Source: Lachnospiraceae bacterium
GTDB taxonomy: Bacteria; Bacillota; Clostridia; Lachnospirales; Lachnospiraceae
Length of the DNA stretch: 64,000 nucleotides
Assembly: GCA_024682555.1 (NCBI GenBank)
Contig: JAIKZD010000003.1
Location: 1-64,000, forward strand
Direction of reading: 5' to 3'
Shown here: positions 44,912 through 53,119 of the stretch, piece by piece
Position numbering within the stretch: the first letter of the stretch is position 1
Layout of the letters: each line of letters opens with the position of its first letter
Position numbers and translations under genes: made by a program
Notes under the pieces: model-generated
Databases searched by the model: none
The model's input: only the letters and a program-made list of their open reading frames with translations
Told to the model about the DNA's origin: nothing

Positions 44912-45741
44912 CGGAAATTCTGCGTACGGTTCTTTTTTCCATCATGACGGTCATCTTATTTTTGCTTATACACCTGTTTAAGATGATGAGGCTCTATCTC
45001 ATCCTTTTAGAGGAGAAGACAGAGTTTAAAAGGTTTGTTTTTGCCTACTTCAGAACCACACTGGTAAATCTGGTGATACCCTTTAAGCTTGGAGAACTGT
45101 ACAGGATAGCGGCTTTTTCCGGAATGACCAAAAGCCTGTTAAAGGGGACGGTGAGCATAATCTGTGACAGGTTTTTTGATACTCTGGCTCTTGTTCTTAT
45201 AATGCTGCCTCTGCAGATACTCTATAAGGATACCGTTTCACCGGTAAGCGTGTTCCTTACCGTGTTTCTGATCGCGGTCCTGTTTGTGTTCCGGGTATTT
45301 CCGTCAGCCTACGGATATCTTAACAGATACATAATTATTTACAGAAGTTCCAGAAGGTCCATGGCGGTACTGAAAAGCCTTGAGGTATTAAAGGGCGTAT
45401 ATGACGGGGTGAGGGATCTGGTATCGGGCCGTTATGCCATCATGATCATAATGTCCTTCGGGGCCTGGATCTTTGAAGGAATGCTGCTTTACTCCCTTTC
45501 GCGTCTTCTTGGGATTTCATTTGACGCAAGGGATTTCTGCGAATATGTGTCCTCTATCCTTTCACCGGTACATTACGCCGAAATACAGAAACCCTATGCC
45601 ATACTGGGGATCGTAATCCTCTCGGTATTTACCTGTTTAAGCGGGGCATATTACTTTGCAAGGACCGGGGGCACCGTCCTTAGAAGCCGCCGGGAAGAGC
45701 TGTTTATGTTCCTTAAGGGATCAAAGAAGGTAGAAAAATGA
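44908..45741 (+). CDS. LPG-synthase-TM/UPF0104-like membrane protein
   Basis: This 277-residue protein has about seven helices. The segments TLVNLVIPFKLGELYRIAAF and CDRFFDTLALVLIMLPLQIL match the conserved positions of the lysylphosphatidylglycerol synthase transmembrane region (PF03706). Many family members without the synthase domain sit in polysaccharide clusters and are proposed lipid-linked-sugar transporters. The 4-bp ATGA overlaps on both sides place it between a DPM1-like GT2 and a kinase-like protein. A role in flipping the lipid-linked product of the upstream GT2 is an inference. Confidence 0.7.
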   Translation: MTEILRTVLFSIMTVILFLLIHLFKMMRLYLILLEEKTEFKRFVFAYFRTTLVNLVIPFKLGELYRIAAFSGMTKSLLKGTVSIICDRFFDTLALVLIMLPLQILYKDTVSPVSVFLTVFLIAVLFVFRVFPSAYGYLNRYIIIYRSSRRSMAVLKSLEVLKGVYDGVRDLVSGRYAIMIIMSFGAWIFEGMLLYSLSRLLGISFDARDFCEYVSSILSPVHYAEIQKPYAILGIVILSVFTCLSGAYYFARTGGTVLRSRREELFMFLKGSKKVEK

Positions 45742-47156
45742 AGAAAGTAACAGTTATCTATGATGACAGCAGAAAACCGGATAAGGAAATAAGGAGCATC
45801 ACCGGGAACAGGAGTTTCGGAAATACCATCTTAAAAAGGATATCCTTAAAAGACAGGATGACCGGTATTTTTTTGGGGGTAAAACAGGTCGCAAATGTGT
45901 TCTATGCCGATGAAACCGGGGTGGATAAGGAATTTTTCCAGATCCCGGAGCAGGAAAAGGATTGTGCCGTTTTAAGATTTTTTTCCGATTTTTTAATAGA
46001 AGATTCAGAAGAAATATCGGTTCTGATCGAAAAAGCGTGTTATATTAAAGAAATATACAGGGTTACAAAGGGAGACCGGATCGTTGCGGTCATGTATCCC
46101 GGCATAGGTGATTATCTTCATGCGCAGGACAGTACCCTTGTCTCCTGCGAAAAGATAGAGGGCATGGGTTTTGCGGATCTGTCCGATGTAAATGATTTCA
46201 GACGGTTCATAACAAGCGGCTTTGATGCAAGATATTTTAATTCCCTTACCGGGGATAAATATGTTGTGATAAAGCATTCATCCAACAGGGAGAAGATAAG
46301 GGCGGAATACGAGTATTACCGCTTCCTTCCGGAAGAAATGAGGATGTGGTACGCTCTTCCTTTTGACTACAGGGAGGATGAAAAGGGTGCATCTTATTCC
46401 ATGGAGAGATTCTTTGTTACCGATGTGGCGTTAAGGTATGTACACGGGGCGGTGGACGAGGATGAGTTTAAGATGATCCTTAACAAGCTGTTTTATTACA
46501 TCGGTATCAGGAAAAAGAAGGCATATCCAAAGGAGCAGGTAATAAATTCGGCAAAGGAGCTCTATGTCGACAAGGTCATAAGCCGTCTCGAAGAACTCAA
46601 AAAGACCAAAGGCTATGACAGGCTTGAGGCCCTTATCAGGTCGGGCACGGGATATGCTTCCATCGACGGGATAAAGGAAAGATACCTGAAGCTATATGAA
46701 AAAGCGGAAAAGAAGAGGGTATTCGAACCTTTTCTTGTTGCCGGACACGGGGATCTGTGCTTTTCAAACATCCTTTACAATAAGGATGTGGATCTTCTTA
46801 AACTGATCGATCCCAGGGGAGCTCTTTCGGAGGATATGCTCTATATGGATCCATACTATGATCTGTGCAAGCTTTCACATTCCATTATGGGTGACTATGA
46901 TTTCTTTAACAGCTCGCTGTTTGAGATAACACTTGACGACGATCTTACATTCAGGCTTTCCATAGACGGAAACAATGAGAGTTTCAAGGAGATATTCGGA
47001 GAGTACCTGACAGAAGCCGGCTTCGATCCGATGATAGTAAGGATATATGAGGTTTCACTGTTTTTATCCATGCTTCCGTTACATATGGACAGGGAAAAGA
47101 AGGTGTTAGGGTTTATCTTAAACGCGGTAAGGATAATGGATGAGCTGGAGGGATGA
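45738..47156 (+). CDS. Kinase-fold phosphotransferase (APH/choline-kinase-like)
   Basis: This protein has 472 residues. The N-terminal 170 residues are an unrecognised mixed domain. Residues about 170-440 match the aminoglycoside/choline kinase fold: KYVVIKHSSNREKIRAEYEYY has the ATP-site lysine and the alpha-C glutamate, VAGHGDLCFSNILYN is the catalytic HGD-X4-N loop near 336-346, LLKLIDPRG holds the metal aspartate and YMDPYYDLCKL follows. All catalytic residues seem present. The substrate is likely a small alcohol or sugar. ATGA overlaps join it to the HAD gene downstream and to the membrane protein upstream. The nucleotidyltransferase that follows suggests the phosphorylated product is then activated with a nucleotide. 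Confidence 0.75.
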   Translation: MKKVTVIYDDSRKPDKEIRSITGNRSFGNTILKRISLKDRMTGIFLGVKQVANVFYADETGVDKEFFQIPEQEKDCAVLRFFSDFLIEDSEEISVLIEKACYIKEIYRVTKGDRIVAVMYPGIGDYLHAQDSTLVSCEKIEGMGFADLSDVNDFRRFITSGFDARYFNSLTGDKYVVIKHSSNREKIRAEYEYYRFLPEEMRMWYALPFDYREDEKGASYSMERFFVTDVALRYVHGAVDEDEFKMILNKLFYYIGIRKKKAYPKEQVINSAKELYVDKVISRLEELKKTKGYDRLEALIRSGTGYASIDGIKERYLKLYEKAEKKRVFEPFLVAGHGDLCFSNILYNKDVDLLKLIDPRGALSEDMLYMDPYYDLCKLSHSIMGDYDFFNSSLFEITLDDDLTFRLSIDGNNESFKEIFGEYLTEAGFDPMIVRIYEVSLFLSMLPLHMDREKKVLGFILNAVRIMDELEG

Positions 47157-47554
47157 TGGATTATAAAGAACTGACCTTTGTTTTTGACATAGACGGAACT
47201 CTGTGTCCCATAAAGAAGCCTGAAGAAAAATATGAAGACATGGTCCCTTATAAGGAGATGGTTGAAAAGATCAGGGAATATAAGGAGGGCGGTGCGAAGA
47301 TCGTACTGTTCACTTCGAGAAACATGAACAGCTACAAGGGAAACATAGGTCTTATAAATGCCAATACCGCAAAAGTGGTTTTAAGCTGGCTTGAAAAATG
47401 GGATATCCCCTATGACGAGATAATATACGGAAAACCCTGGCCGGGTCATAAAGGCTTCTATGTGGACGACAGGACGGTCCGCCCGGATGAGTTTTTAAGG
47501 TATTCACCTTCCGAACTCGACAGGATATGTAAGGACAGCAGGTGTAACCCCTGA
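47153..47554 (+). CDS. Small HAD-superfamily phosphatase-like protein (capsule type)
   Basis: This 133-residue protein has the HAD motif I FDIDGTLC with both catalytic aspartates near residues 12-14, motif II IVLFTSRN, a lysine at motif III (YGKPWPG) and motif IV YVDDRTV. The cap is minimal. Proteins of this size occur in capsule clusters next to nucleotidyltransferases. A phosphatase acting on a sugar or alcohol phosphate is probable, but the substrate is unknown. Two ATG codons in a row at 47153 and 47156 overlap the previous stop. Confidence 0.82.
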   Translation: MMDYKELTFVFDIDGTLCPIKKPEEKYEDMVPYKEMVEKIREYKEGGAKIVLFTSRNMNSYKGNIGLINANTAKVVLSWLEKWDIPYDEIIYGKPWPGHKGFYVDDRTVRPDEFLRYSPSELDRICKDSRCNP

Positions 47555-47588
47555 TATCCGAAAAGGACGGGATATAGCGGAGAAAGAT

Positions 47589-48326
47589 ATGGAAATAGTG
47601 ATAACGATGGCAGGTCTCGGGAAAAGATTCAGGGAGGCAGGCTACACGGAACCGAAGTATATGATAAAGGCATGCGGTAAGACCCTGTTTGAGTGGGCGC
47701 TGGAATCCCTGAAGGCTTTCCGCAGGGCAGAAGATGTATATACCTTTATCGTCAGAAAAGAAGATAATGCTGCTTCATTCATATATGAAAAATGTAAAGC
47801 CATGGAGATAGCTTCCCACAGAGTTTTAGAGCTTAAGAATACCACGGACGGGCAGGCTACCACGGCGATGCTTGCTTCCAGATCATGGAATACGGAGGAT
47901 TCTCTTCTTGTATACAATATCGATACCTACGTTGAGGCTTATGAAATGGAGCCTTCGCAGATCCACGGTGACGGATTTATCCCCTGTTTCAGGGCGGAAG
48001 GTGATCATTGGAGCTTCGTGAGCGTGGATGAAACCGGGAAAGCCGTTATGGTAAAGGAAAAAGAAAGGATCTCCGATAACTGTACTCTCGGTGCCTACTA
48101 CTTCAGGACCTGCCTTATGTATGAGGAAATATACAATGAGTATTATTCCGATGCTTCAAACCTTGTAAACGGTGAAAAGTATATAGCCCCTTTGTATGAT
48201 CACATGATAAAAAAGGGGATGAAGGTTTATATATCGGATGTGGACGCAAAAAAGGTCCATGTCCTGGGAACCCCCTCAGAGCTTAAAGATTTCATTGATG
48301 AATACGATGTTTCAAAAGATCAGTAA
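47589..48326 (+). CDS. Sugar/alcohol-phosphate nucleotidyltransferase (NTP_transferase-like)
   Basis: This 245-residue protein begins with MEIVITMAGLGKRFREAGY, a shortened G-X-G-X-R signature of nucleotidyltransferases, followed by EPKYMIKACGKTLFEWALE with the phosphate-contacting lysine. The metal site LLVYNIDTYVEA has an N-I-D in place of the usual G-D, and VVKEK-like VMVKEKERISDN leads to AYYFRT. The set looks like LicC or other small cytidylyl/uridylyltransferases rather than RmlA. Its neighbours are a kinase and a HAD protein, which fits making an NDP-activated alcohol or sugar. AGAAAG lies a few bases upstream of the ATG. Confidence 0.75.
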   Translation: MEIVITMAGLGKRFREAGYTEPKYMIKACGKTLFEWALESLKAFRRAEDVYTFIVRKEDNAASFIYEKCKAMEIASHRVLELKNTTDGQATTAMLASRSWNTEDSLLVYNIDTYVEAYEMEPSQIHGDGFIPCFRAEGDHWSFVSVDETGKAVMVKEKERISDNCTLGAYYFRTCLMYEEIYNEYYSDASNLVNGEKYIAPLYDHMIKKGMKVYISDVDAKKVHVLGTPSELKDFIDEYDVSKDQ

Positions 48327-49767
48327 AAAGAATATCGACAGGATATTAAACTACGCAAAAAGAAACGGAGCCTTAAAGACCTGTTATAAGATAGCGGAGC
48401 GCCTCAAACGGGATGATGAGGAGAAGGATTATTCCAGAGTCTTTATCGAAAGCAGGCCGGATGAGAATGAACTTAAAAGGCAGAGAAATCACGTTTTTTC
48501 CCATCCCTACAGGATAAGCATTCTCGTGCCCGCCTATGAGTCAAATCCGGTTTTCTTTAAACAGATGCTGAATTCTGTGATAAGACAGACCTACGCGGAC
48601 TGGGAGCTGTGTATAGCGGACGGAAGCGAGCATGACGATCTGAAAAAGGTTGTCATGAATGTGATCGGGCAATGTCCTGACAGACTTTTGGGCAGCAGGA
48701 TCAAATATCAGAAGCTTTCTGAGAATAAGGGCATATCCGGAAATACCAACGTTGCATTGTCAATGGCATCGGGTGATTATATAGCCCTGCTCGATCATGA
48801 TGATATCCTTGAGGAAAATGCCCTCTTTGAAGTGATGAAGGTTCTTGATGAAGGGATATACAGGGAGGGAACCATCACCCTGAACAGAACACTGTTGATC
48901 TATTCCGATGAGGATAAGGTTAATGCAGATCAGAGCCGTTATTTTGACCATCACAGAAAGCCGGATTTTGATATCGACCTGCTGAGAAGCAACAATTACA
49001 TATGTCATTTTCTGGTGGTGGACAGTTCCGTTGCCCGTAAAACCGGCGGATTTCTTCAGGAATACGATGGAGCCCAGGATCATGACTTCATTTTCAGATG
49101 CGTTGAGCAGCTTAAGGAAGAGAATATAAAGCATATTCCCAGGGTCCTGTATCATTGGAGAACATCAGATATGTCAACCGCCGATAATCCGGAGAGCAAG
49201 CTCTATGCCTATGCTTCGGCAAAGAAGGCCATAGAAGCCCATCTTAAAAGGCTTTGCATAGAGGCTGAGGTTGAAGAAACGCCCCACCTTGGCTTTTTCA
49301 GGGTAAAATATGCGGACAGGGGACTTAAATGCATCACCATGACGGAGGAGGAGTTTAAATCCCTTGGCACGGAGGAGATAAAAAGTCGGGGTGCGGACGC
49401 GGTTATGATACTGAACGGGGATATAGAGCCTCTTACCAAAGATTATCTTAAGGAACTTTCGGGGGTGTTATTCAGAAAAGAAGTGGGTGCCGTTTCAGGA
49501 AAGATCCTTGACAGCCGCAACAGGATCGAGAGTGCGGGTTATACCTTTGACGGGGAAGGAAAGCTCATTCCGGAGAACTGCGGCCTTAATTCACATTTTT
49601 CGGGATATATGCACCGGGCTTCGATACAGCATAAAACCTGCGGACTGCCCGCTGACTGCAGGATGGTAAAGACGGAAGCCTTAACGGATGACAGTAAAGA
49701 CAGGATAAAAGCGGGATATATATGCGTCTATGATCCTTTTGCCGTATTCAGGAGGAAAAATGGCTAA
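48298..49767 (+). CDS. Glycosyltransferase family 2 with degenerate second domain
   Basis: This protein is about 489 residues. The first GT-A domain (about 60-330) is complete: YRISILVPAYESNPVFFKQ, ELCIADGSEHDDL, YIALLDHDDILEENALFEV with the DHDD metal site, and AQDHDFIFRCVEQ. It is closely similar in order to the first domain of the 37483 protein. The C-terminal 130 residues keep the VGAVSGKILDSRNRIESAGY segment of a second domain. They have lost its N-terminal nucleotide-binding strand and its acceptor-side acidic residue, and the protein then ends. Start is ATG 48298 or 48307, both inside the 3' end of the previous gene and with weak ribosome sites. Confidence 0.8.
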   Translation: MNTMFQKISKKNIDRILNYAKRNGALKTCYKIAERLKRDDEEKDYSRVFIESRPDENELKRQRNHVFSHPYRISILVPAYESNPVFFKQMLNSVIRQTYADWELCIADGSEHDDLKKVVMNVIGQCPDRLLGSRIKYQKLSENKGISGNTNVALSMASGDYIALLDHDDILEENALFEVMKVLDEGIYREGTITLNRTLLIYSDEDKVNADQSRYFDHHRKPDFDIDLLRSNNYICHFLVVDSSVARKTGGFLQEYDGAQDHDFIFRCVEQLKEENIKHIPRVLYHWRTSDMSTADNPESKLYAYASAKKAIEAHLKRLCIEAEVEETPHLGFFRVKYADRGLKCITMTEEEFKSLGTEEIKSRGADAVMILNGDIEPLTKDYLKELSGVLFRKEVGAVSGKILDSRNRIESAGYTFDGEGKLIPENCGLNSHFSGYMHRASIQHKTCGLPADCRMVKTEALTDDSKDRIKAGYICVYDPFAVFRRKNG

Positions 49768-50716
49768 AGTAACAGTTGTTATTCCGAATTATAACGGGAT
49801 AAATTTTATTGAGAACTGCCTTTCCTCACTGATGGATCAGACCTTTCCGGATTTTGACATCTGTGTTGTGGATAACGCTTCGACAGATGGCAGCGCCGAG
49901 CTCATAGGAGAGAAATTTCCGGAAGTACTTCTCATAAGGAATACCGAAAACTACGGATTTGCGAAGGCCGTAAATCAGGGAATAAGGCAAAGCACCTCCG
50001 GATATGTTATACTTCTGAATAATGATACGGTGACCGACAGGGACTTTGTCCGGGCGTTGTATGAGGCTATACGAAAGGACGGCCGGGTCTTTGCATACCA
50101 GGCCAAGATGCTTAACCTCTATGACAGGACAAAGACAGATTCGGCCGGAGATCTATATTGTGCCCTGGGCTGGGCCTTTGCCCCGGGCAAGGACAAAGAT
50201 GCCGCCCGGTTTTCAAAGGATGTAAAGATATTCTCGGCCTGTGCCGGGGCTGCAATCTATAATAAGGAACTGCTTCGGAAGACGGGATATTTTGATGAAA
50301 AACACATATCCTACCTAGAAGATGTGGATATCTGTTACAGGGCAAGGATCGAAGGGTATGTTTGCAGGTTTGCACCAAAAGCCCTGGTATACCATGCAGG
50401 CAGCGGCGTAACGGGCTCAAGGCATAATCCCTTCAAGGTAAGGCTTTCCTCAAGGAACAGCGTTTATCTGATATACAAGAATATGCCGGTCCTGCAGCTT
50501 TTACTGAACCTTCCGCTGCTTCTTGCCGGGTATCTGATAAAGATTTTGTTCTTTACCCTCAAGGGAATGGGAAAGGATTATCTGTCCGGACTCTGCGAAG
50601 GGATGAAACTGTGCGCTTCAGGCAGAAAATATCCTTTTAAGCCGGAGAATCTTAAGAATTATGTTCTTATACAGCTTGAACTGTGGATAAATGTGATACG
50701 AAGAATTACGGGATAA
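49760..50716 (+). CDS. Glycosyltransferase family 2 (RfbF/WbbL-like rhamnosyltransferase type)
   Basis: This protein is about 318 residues: KVTVVIPNYNGINFIENCL, CVVDNASTDGSAELI, RNTENYGFAKAVNQGI, YVILLNNDTVTDRDFV with the NNDT metal site, GAAIYNKELLRKTGYFDE and SYLEDVDICYRARIEGY with the base aspartate. This is the classic WbbL/rhamnosyltransferase-like GT2 order, followed by a hydrophobic segment near 245-275 (LLLNLPLLLAGYLIKILFF). AGGAGG lies four bases upstream of ATG 49760 and decides the start. The start overlaps the previous gene by 8 bp. Rhamnose as donor would fit the Rml genes but is not shown. Confidence 0.86.
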   Translation: MAKVTVVIPNYNGINFIENCLSSLMDQTFPDFDICVVDNASTDGSAELIGEKFPEVLLIRNTENYGFAKAVNQGIRQSTSGYVILLNNDTVTDRDFVRALYEAIRKDGRVFAYQAKMLNLYDRTKTDSAGDLYCALGWAFAPGKDKDAARFSKDVKIFSACAGAAIYNKELLRKTGYFDEKHISYLEDVDICYRARIEGYVCRFAPKALVYHAGSGVTGSRHNPFKVRLSSRNSVYLIYKNMPVLQLLLNLPLLLAGYLIKILFFTLKGMGKDYLSGLCEGMKLCASGRKYPFKPENLKNYVLIQLELWINVIRRITG

Positions 50717-50722
50717 ACAGGT

Positions 50723-52123
50723 ATGATAAAGGATAATCAAAGTTTATTCAACAGACTGCATATACTGATAGACGCTCTGATAATCTCTGGGGCCTATGCT
50801 CTTGCCTGGTGGTTCAAATTCAAGAGCGGACTGGTGTCCTATTCCATCGGACTTCCCACGAAGTATTATTTCAAGGCATTGTATTATATAGTGCCTGCAT
50901 ACCTGTTTTTGTATTATCAGTTCAATCTTTACAATTCCAAAAGAGCCTCGGGCAGGAAACGGGAACTGATCAATATCATAAAGGCAAATACCGTCGGCCT
51001 GCTTGCCATAATGGTCGTTCTGTATGCCATTAACCAGCCCCATTTTTCCAGAGAGATGATAATGATCTTCTGGGCCTTTAATGTTTTCCTTGAGACTTTT
51101 GTAAGAAACGTCATCCGTTATATCCTAAGGTTTATCAGGCGCAGGGGTTATAATATCAAATATGTCCTGTTGGTGGGCTACTCCAAATCGGCCGAATCCT
51201 ATATCAACAAGATAAGACTTAATCCCCAGTGGGGATATGTCATAAGGGGGATCCTGGATGATAAGGTGGAGAGAGGAAGCATGTATAAGGGAGTTAAGGT
51301 CCTCGGAAAGATAGACAATCTTTCCATAATCCTTCCCGAAAACAAGCTTGACGAGATCGCCATAACCCTGAGCCTTTCGGAATACGGAAGGCTTGAAGAG
51401 ATCGTGGCCATGTGCGAAAAATCAGGCGTGCATACCAAATTCATCCCGGATTATTCGGGTATAATTCCCAATAAACCCTATACTGAGGATATACAGGGGC
51501 TTCCCGTGATCAATATCAGGCATGTTCCCCTTACAAATACCTTGAATTCCGTAGCTAAAAGGATCGTCGATATCGTCGGATCGATCTTTGCGATACTGAT
51601 ACTCTCGCCTGTCATGCTCGTAATCTCGATACTTGTAAAGACCACCTCCAAAGGACCGGTACTCTTTAAGCAGGAAAGGGTGGGACTTCATAACAGGCCG
51701 TTTATGATGTACAAATTCCGGACCATGTACGTTCAGGATGAACAGGAGGAGCAGGAAGGCTGGACCACCAAGGATGACCCAAGGGTTACAAAGGTAGGAA
51801 GGGTGCTCAGAAGGACAAGCCTTGACGAACTGCCCCAGTTCTTTAATATCATCGCCGGAAAGATGAGCATAGTGGGTCCGCGTCCCGAGAGACCTAATTT
51901 TGTGGAACAGTTTACCGAGGAGATACCCAGATACAATATCAAGCATCAGGTAAGGCCGGGACTGACCGGATGGGCTCAGATCAACGGCCTCAGGGGAGAC
52001 ACTTCCATAGAGAAGAGGATAGAATACGATCTTTATTATATTGAAAACTGGACCATGGGATTTGATTTTAAGATCATGTTCCTGACCTTATTCAGGGGAT
52101 TTGTGAACGAAAATGCATACTGA
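50723..52123 (+). CDS. Undecaprenyl-phosphate glucose-1-phosphate transferase, WcaJ type (initiating enzyme 2)
   Basis: This protein has 466 residues, with four N-terminal helices (residues 8-120) and a CoA-binding-like domain (about 140-260: YVLLVGYSKSAESYINKI). The C-terminal sugar transferase domain from about 270 carries AKRIVDIVGSIFAILILSP, VLFKQERVGL, MYKFRTMYVQD, TSLDELPQFFNIIAGKMSIVGPRPERP and RPGLTGWAQINGLRG. This is the complete WcaJ/ExoY-type architecture. The family usually places glucose-1-phosphate on undecaprenyl phosphate. It is distinct in sequence from the enzyme at 3662, so two glycans or two initiation sugars are likely. It overlaps the next gene by 11 bp. Confidence 0.94.
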   Translation: MIKDNQSLFNRLHILIDALIISGAYALAWWFKFKSGLVSYSIGLPTKYYFKALYYIVPAYLFLYYQFNLYNSKRASGRKRELINIIKANTVGLLAIMVVLYAINQPHFSREMIMIFWAFNVFLETFVRNVIRYILRFIRRRGYNIKYVLLVGYSKSAESYINKIRLNPQWGYVIRGILDDKVERGSMYKGVKVLGKIDNLSIILPENKLDEIAITLSLSEYGRLEEIVAMCEKSGVHTKFIPDYSGIIPNKPYTEDIQGLPVINIRHVPLTNTLNSVAKRIVDIVGSIFAILILSPVMLVISILVKTTSKGPVLFKQERVGLHNRPFMMYKFRTMYVQDEQEEQEGWTTKDDPRVTKVGRVLRRTSLDELPQFFNIIAGKMSIVGPRPERPNFVEQFTEEIPRYNIKHQVRPGLTGWAQINGLRGDTSIEKRIEYDLYYIENWTMGFDFKIMFLTLFRGFVNENAY

Positions 52124-53060
52124 CGGGTTAAGGGTGGATGTATGTATCCCGGTGTACCGACCGGGAGAAAAATTTGAAAAACTGCTATACATGCTCTCAA
52201 GGCAGACCGTTAAGATATCCGTACTGATCTGCATGTATACCAGGGAGGATTCCGAAGATTCCTATGAACGGAGGGATATTGACGGTCATTCCCTGAATAT
52301 TAAGGTTAGGGAGATCGATAAAAAGGATTTTGACCACGGAAGGACCAGAAATGAGGCAGCGAAGTGTTCCGATGCGGATGTGATCATCTTCATGACGGAT
52401 GATGCGATCCCGAGGGATGAGAAGCTTATAGAGAATCTGTTAAAAGGCCTTTCGTACGATAATACGGCCGTTTGTTATGCAAGACAGCTTCCTTCGGAGA
52501 ATTCCTCACTGACGGAGCGCTTTTCAAGGGAATTTAATTACGGGGATGAAAGCCTTTTAAAATCCGAGGAAGATATAAAGACCATGGGGATCAAGGCTTT
52601 TTTCTGTTCAAATGTATGTGCGGCCTACAGAAAAGATATATTTGACCGTCTCGGCGGCTTTACGGATACCACGATCTTTAACGAGGATATGATCTTTGCC
52701 AGAAAAGTGCTGGATAACGGATACCGCATCAGATATGAAGCGGATGCCGGGGTTATTCATTCCCATGATTATACCAATATGCAGCAGCTTAAGAGAAATT
52801 TTGATCTGGCGGTGTCGCAGAAACTGCATCCCGAAACTTTCGGGGGCATATCCTCCGAATCCGAGGGGATGAGATACGTAAAGGCTGCCTATGGATACAT
52901 GAAACAAAGAGGTAAAGCATACCTCATGTTTCCCTTTCTTGTGACGAGCGTATATAAGTATATCGGCTTTAAGCTTGGTAAGAATTATGACAGGCTTCCC
53001 GGAAAACTTGTAAAGAGACTCAGTATGAACAGGGATTTTTTTGAAAAAACGGATATTTAA
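52113..53060 (+). CDS. Glycosyltransferase family 2 (rhamnosyltransferase-like)
   Basis: This 315-residue protein begins VDVCIPVYRPGEKFEKLLY and continues with DKKDFDHGRTRNEAAK, a motif of L-rhamnosyl/fucosyl-type GT2 enzymes. IIFMTDDAIPRDEKLIENL carries the DD metal site, FFCSNVCAAYRKDIFDRLGGF follows, and FNEDMIFARKVLDNGY holds the base. The length is standard. It starts inside the end of the initiating transferase gene and could add the second sugar, possibly rhamnose. It is followed after 59 bases by glmS. Confidence 0.86.
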   Translation: MHTDGLRVDVCIPVYRPGEKFEKLLYMLSRQTVKISVLICMYTREDSEDSYERRDIDGHSLNIKVREIDKKDFDHGRTRNEAAKCSDADVIIFMTDDAIPRDEKLIENLLKGLSYDNTAVCYARQLPSENSSLTERFSREFNYGDESLLKSEEDIKTMGIKAFFCSNVCAAYRKDIFDRLGGFTDTTIFNEDMIFARKVLDNGYRIRYEADAGVIHSHDYTNMQQLKRNFDLAVSQKLHPETFGGISSESEGMRYVKAAYGYMKQRGKAYLMFPFLVTSVYKYIGFKLGKNYDRLPGKLVKRLSMNRDFFEKTDI

Positions 53061-53094
53061 CCGTATCAGAAAGCGTGAAAACGGAATCGGAAGA

Positions 53095-53109
53095 TCCTGT
53101 TTTTCAGGA
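53095..53109 (+). promoter_or_regulatory. Small hairpin abutting the glmS ribosome site
   Basis: TCCTG and CAGGA pair around five Ts. The right arm shares one base with AAGGAG at 53109-53114, which is five bases before ATG 53120. It might modestly limit translation. There is no room for a glmS ribozyme. Confidence 0.3.
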
Positions 53110-53119
53110 AGGAGTGTAT

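Noticed and set aside
53061-53119. glmS ribozyme
   Set aside because: The gap is only 59 bases and contains no glmS-ribozyme core. Upstream sequence is coding.
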